Positions 61,258-64,000 of a DNA stretch of 64,000 nucleotides are shown here, one piece after another. How positions within the stretch are numbered: the first letter of the stretch is position 1; each line of letters begins with the position of its first letter. The stretch comes from Pectinophora gossypiella. Its lineage: Eukaryota; Arthropoda; Insecta; Lepidoptera; Gelechiidae. Position numbers and translations under genes: made by a program. The DNA is taken from positions 248,001 through 312,000 of the forward strand of contig NW_026063242.1 of assembly GCF_024362695.1 (NCBI RefSeq), in the 5' to 3' direction. The notes under the pieces were generated by a model that searched no databases, had not been told where the DNA came from, and saw only the letters and a program-made list of their open reading frames with translations.

Positions 61258-61624
61258 GAATAGACATGAGGTTGTTCATTTTGAAATTCACTATACAAAG
61301 ATTTTAATCGTAAGACCCGGTTTTCTAGACGCAATAATTAAATGATAGAGATTCGATTTAACTCAACATTGGGTTTTACGACCATTAATGTAAAAGAAAA
61401 TATTTATATTCAAATTAAGAATGTTGGTAATATAGAATGACCCGGTAATAGGTATAGATTTATATGAACCCACAAAAATGCTTTCTAGCCGTGGGTAATA
61501 GCTACCGATTTATGGTGGTACAAAGGTAATTTCAATTAGCTGCACAGAATAACAATTCAAGATATTTTAGATATAAGGTAATAGATTTTGTTTACAATTA
61601 AATTAATCTATATTACATACTAAT
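61258..61624. other. Flank of the transposon; possible interrupted frame
   Basis: The frame FLNRHEVVHFEIHYTKIL ... DAIIK* (to 61345) would join FTQFHRAVK on the left flank if the transposon were removed. I cannot identify it. Confidence 0.3.
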
Positions 61625-61900
61625 GAACCAATCACATGGTCCATTCTATCTCAGTTCTAACGAACCAATCACATGGTCCTTTTTATTTCAATACCAACGA
61701 GCCAATCACATGGTCGTCTGTTTCTCTAATAGTTAACCAATCACATGGTTCTTCATACCTTAAATTTAACGAACCAATCACATGGTTCTTTATACCTTAA
61801 ATTTAACGAACCAATCACATGGTCCTCTGTTTCTCAAATATTACCTAACCAATCACATGGTACTTTATACTTTAAATTTAACGAGCCAATCACATGGTCG
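61625..61900 (-). repeat. Element G 3' UTR, eight-copy 36-40-bp tandem repeat
   Basis: Each unit contains ACCAATCACATGGT (or AGCCAATCACATGGT), an imperfect ACCA/TGGT palindrome that includes a CCAAT box and a CACATG E-box-like core. Spacers vary. It lies just beyond the pol end of element G. Confidence 0.9.
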
Positions 61901-62065
61901 CTACCTTAACAAACTATTGTCATAATACCTTTAATCTTATCGTATCGTGATACCTTCATACACATTTTACACATATTGATATTTATACTAAATACAAAAG
62001 ATGTAATATCGTTGATTTAAATTTGATTCCTAACTCTAAGTCATGATCAACAACAATAAACGCTG

Positions 62066-62899
62066 TTAAAAATCATATTCACTGTCAATATTTTCAAGAT
62101 CCGTGTCACTTTCATTTATGCTTAAGGCTGCTACATGAACCCAGGGCAACATAACGATAAGTATGTCTACTATTAAGTACTTAAACCTGGTGTCGCCGCG
62201 ATTTTATACCGGTCATTACCGAGTACTGCAATAACACGATATGGACCCGAATAATTGTGGTAGTAACTTTTTACTTTTTCCATCATTTTTAAAATTTGTA
62301 GATGTAATCTCTACGAAATGCGCATATTCCTAGAATACGCGCACACTCCCAGAATATGCACATTCGATGCAAGCATCCACATATTATTTTTTTTCACGAA
62401 TCTTGACATCTTAAGAAAACCAATATGTCCTCTTCAACCGATCCAGTGTTCTTTAGGCCAAAGTGGCCTATGTCGTCGTGGTTCATACGACATAGCTGCC
62501 ACCTTGCCCCCTTCGGCACCACCCAACGCAAATCAGATCTATTACAATGAACACACCTGTATAACTTGTTATCCTTGATAACATATTTTTCCTTTATTTC
62601 TTTTAATCCATTAGCATCTAAGTCAGATGAAAGTATCTCTCGAATCCGGCATAATTCACTATCACCTAACTGCAGGGTATGAAGCCAATCGTCACCTTCC
62701 CTAAGGAATAAATAACTTCGTTGCCAAATCCCCTTAAAGCTGTCGTTACGTTGTTGTGTTGAAGGCCCAAATGTGTTAATTCTGAATTTGTCAAAAGAGA
62801 AACCTCACTGCCGAAATCTACAAAAGCTTTCACTGAAACCCAGTTAATAAAAACTTCTTTATAGAACTTCAAGTTCAGAGTAGACGTGGATATGCACAT
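62066..62899 (-). pseudogene. Element G protease joined to integrase, RT deleted
   Basis: On the minus strand the protease (VSVKAFVDFGSEVSLLTN, again D-F-G) runs to about 62695, where GGGAAGGTGACGATTGGC switches to the RNase H-IN linker (LHTLQLGDSELCRIREILSS). The integrase zinc-finger region (HDDIGHFGLKNT) follows, then a further deletion to the integrase tail (YSGPYRVIAVLGNDRYKI), and an acidic end (LPWVHVAALSINESD ... EYDF) with TAA at 62066-62068. The entire RT and the integrase core are missing. Confidence 0.75.
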
Positions 62900-62939
62900 C
62901 GTCTTTTGAGAATTGGTAGCCTTACTATCACGCTACTCG

Positions 62940-63828
62940 TCGGGTTTCACAAAACAACTGTCTATTTTATGGCATACTTTGTTGCACCGAGTACATCGAA
63001 TAAGTGGTTTCGGGCACATTCGAAATGGGTGACCTGATCCCTTACAATTAAAACAAAATATACCGGTGTTATTCGGTACTGATTTTATCTTGAAACCACT
63101 AGCTCTATTACCATTGCTGCCGCTAGTTGTATTGAACCCTAGGTACGTTTGGCCTATTCCTAAAATTGAAACGTTCTGGGATATTTGTCTCCTTATTACT
63201 CATTAGGAATTCTAATAACTGTTCAGGTTCTGTGCACCGTAACGCCAAAGCATTCGACTTTGTAGTTTTGTCACTCAACCCGTGTATCAGACAACCTACC
63301 GCGCGTTTGCCGATATTGCACTGGTTCAACATTGCCAATTTCTCGTAAAAGTACACTACGATTGGTTCCTGGAACATACTTTTGCGCTTTAGCATGTACT
63401 CCAAGGACTGGCCATAGTTTTGCTCAAATGGGAATGCACTACACAACTTTTGTTGCCATTCTACCCAAGTATACATTATGGTTTCTAGACTATCATACCA
63501 CGATTTAGCCAGTCCCTGCCGTTTCTGGCAACGCGAAATGAATTGTAGTTCTTTCGTCCCAACCGTAGACGGTGGCGCACCCATTCACCTTTTTTTTTAA
63601 CCAAACATCTACTCGCTGTTCTTTCGATGACGGGTCAAAATCTGGAAGTATATTCTTAGGATTGGGGTTATTAGAGTGACTGGGTGCGCCTGCCGGCGTC
63701 GGCTGGGGCTTTATTGAGTTTAGTATGTCTATAACATCCTTGGACGTGAATGTAGGACTATCTATCCGTCTAGACCGATGCGCGGTATTAATTCCTTCGT
63801 CATGTGCATCTGTATGCGGACGTTTCAT
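62940..63828 (-). pseudogene. Element G gag
   Basis: ATG 63828 (MKRPHTDAHDEG), then RIDSPTFTSKDVIDILNSI, ILPDFDPSSKEQRVDVWLKK, WDERTTIHFALPE; after one frameshift near 63530 the capsid core follows (KSWYDSLETIMYTWVEWQQK, AFPFEQNYGQSLEYML, CLIHGLSDKT). Downstream on the minus strand a CCHC knuckle lies at about 63060-62960 (CFNCKGSGHPFRMC). It is the same family as element A gag but without the pentanucleotide expansion. Confidence 0.75.
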
Positions 63829-64000
63829 CCCATGATTGACGTCATTTCTGTTTGGTAGTCTACTACGCGCACGGTCACGTTGAAGTTGATCTTAAAGGAA
63901 CTGCAGCCGTGCTCGCTCTCGCGCTTACAATTGTTCTCGCTCCTGTATACTCGAACTATTCCTAGTTCTACTTTGTTGGCGACTTACACTCCGATTACGG
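63829..64000 (-). other. Upstream of element G gag
   Basis: Leader-like, no ORF or LTR edge recognised before the window ends. Confidence 0.4.

Noticed and set aside
61625..61900. Regularly spaced repeats resembling a CRISPR array
   Set aside because: Eukaryotic context, variable short spacers, palindromic CCAAT core and position in a gypsy 3' UTR; no cas genes.

Overview
This 64 kb window looks like repeat-packed insect chromatin, most likely lepidopteran. The case rests on the AT-rich background, spliceosomal introns with insect-style signals, and a dispersed repeat carrying the motif GCCCGCGACTTCGTCC, which is common in moth and butterfly genomes. The species assignment is inference. Nearly everything is mobile DNA. 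Only two stretches look like ordinary spliced genes: a nine-exon Myb/SANT-like gene with a convergent terminal exon on the other strand (35.37-37.44 kb), and a single RCC1-repeat exon (41.40-41.50 kb).

Layout, left to right. 0-1.7 kb: 3' part of a poly-A non-LTR retrotransposon (+). 1.95-3.6 kb: 5'-truncated non-LTR element (-) with a restriction-like endonuclease tail. 3.8-15.1 kb: Ty3/gypsy element A (-), with identical LTRs but decayed genes, split by a nearly complete DIRS-type tyrosine-recombinase retrotransposon (7.63-12.62 kb, +). 15.1-21.1 kb: full-length CR1-like non-LTR element (+) with intact ORF1 and ORF2. 22.1-26.1 kb: old BEL/Pao relic (-) carrying two RTE insertions with target duplications, one 1.3 kb long and one only 76 bp. 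26.1-32.3 kb: young Ty3/gypsy element B (-) with near-identical LTRs, a GTAC duplication and two nonsense codons. 33.0-35.3 kb: dispersed repeat containing a ~130-bp minisatellite. 35.4-37.4 kb: the Myb/SANT-like gene. 37.9-39.4 kb: truncated gypsy C, a relative of B. 39.4-41.4 kb: a small membrane-protein ORF and the scrambled gypsy D. 41.4-43.1 kb: RCC1 exon, RTE remnant and foldback MITEs. 43.8-45.9 kb: gypsy H remnants (+). 46.9-49.8 kb: BEL/Pao J (+), whose RT core is replaced by a filler copied from the neighbouring gypsy F. 49.8-55.6 kb: gypsy F (-). 55.75-61.26 kb: a MULE-like DNA transposon with 453-bp inverted repeats, an 8-bp duplication and a transposase followed by a ubiquitin-protease-like domain. 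61.6-63.8 kb: internally deleted gypsy G (-), related to A.

The most unusual biology is in the autonomous elements. The DIRS element has the complete inverted-repeat/internal-complementary-region geometry, a predicted spliceosomal intron in its first ORF, and a canonical T TTA AAC slippery heptamer in phase for a gag-to-pol -1 frameshift. The 55.8-61.2 kb transposon joins a DDE transposase to a deubiquitinase-like module. Several unrelated gypsy elements carry tandem, often hairpin-forming arrays between the pol stop and the 3' LTR, and four LTR elements share the same offset tRNA-Leu primer site. All calls come from reading the sequence; no database search was possible.
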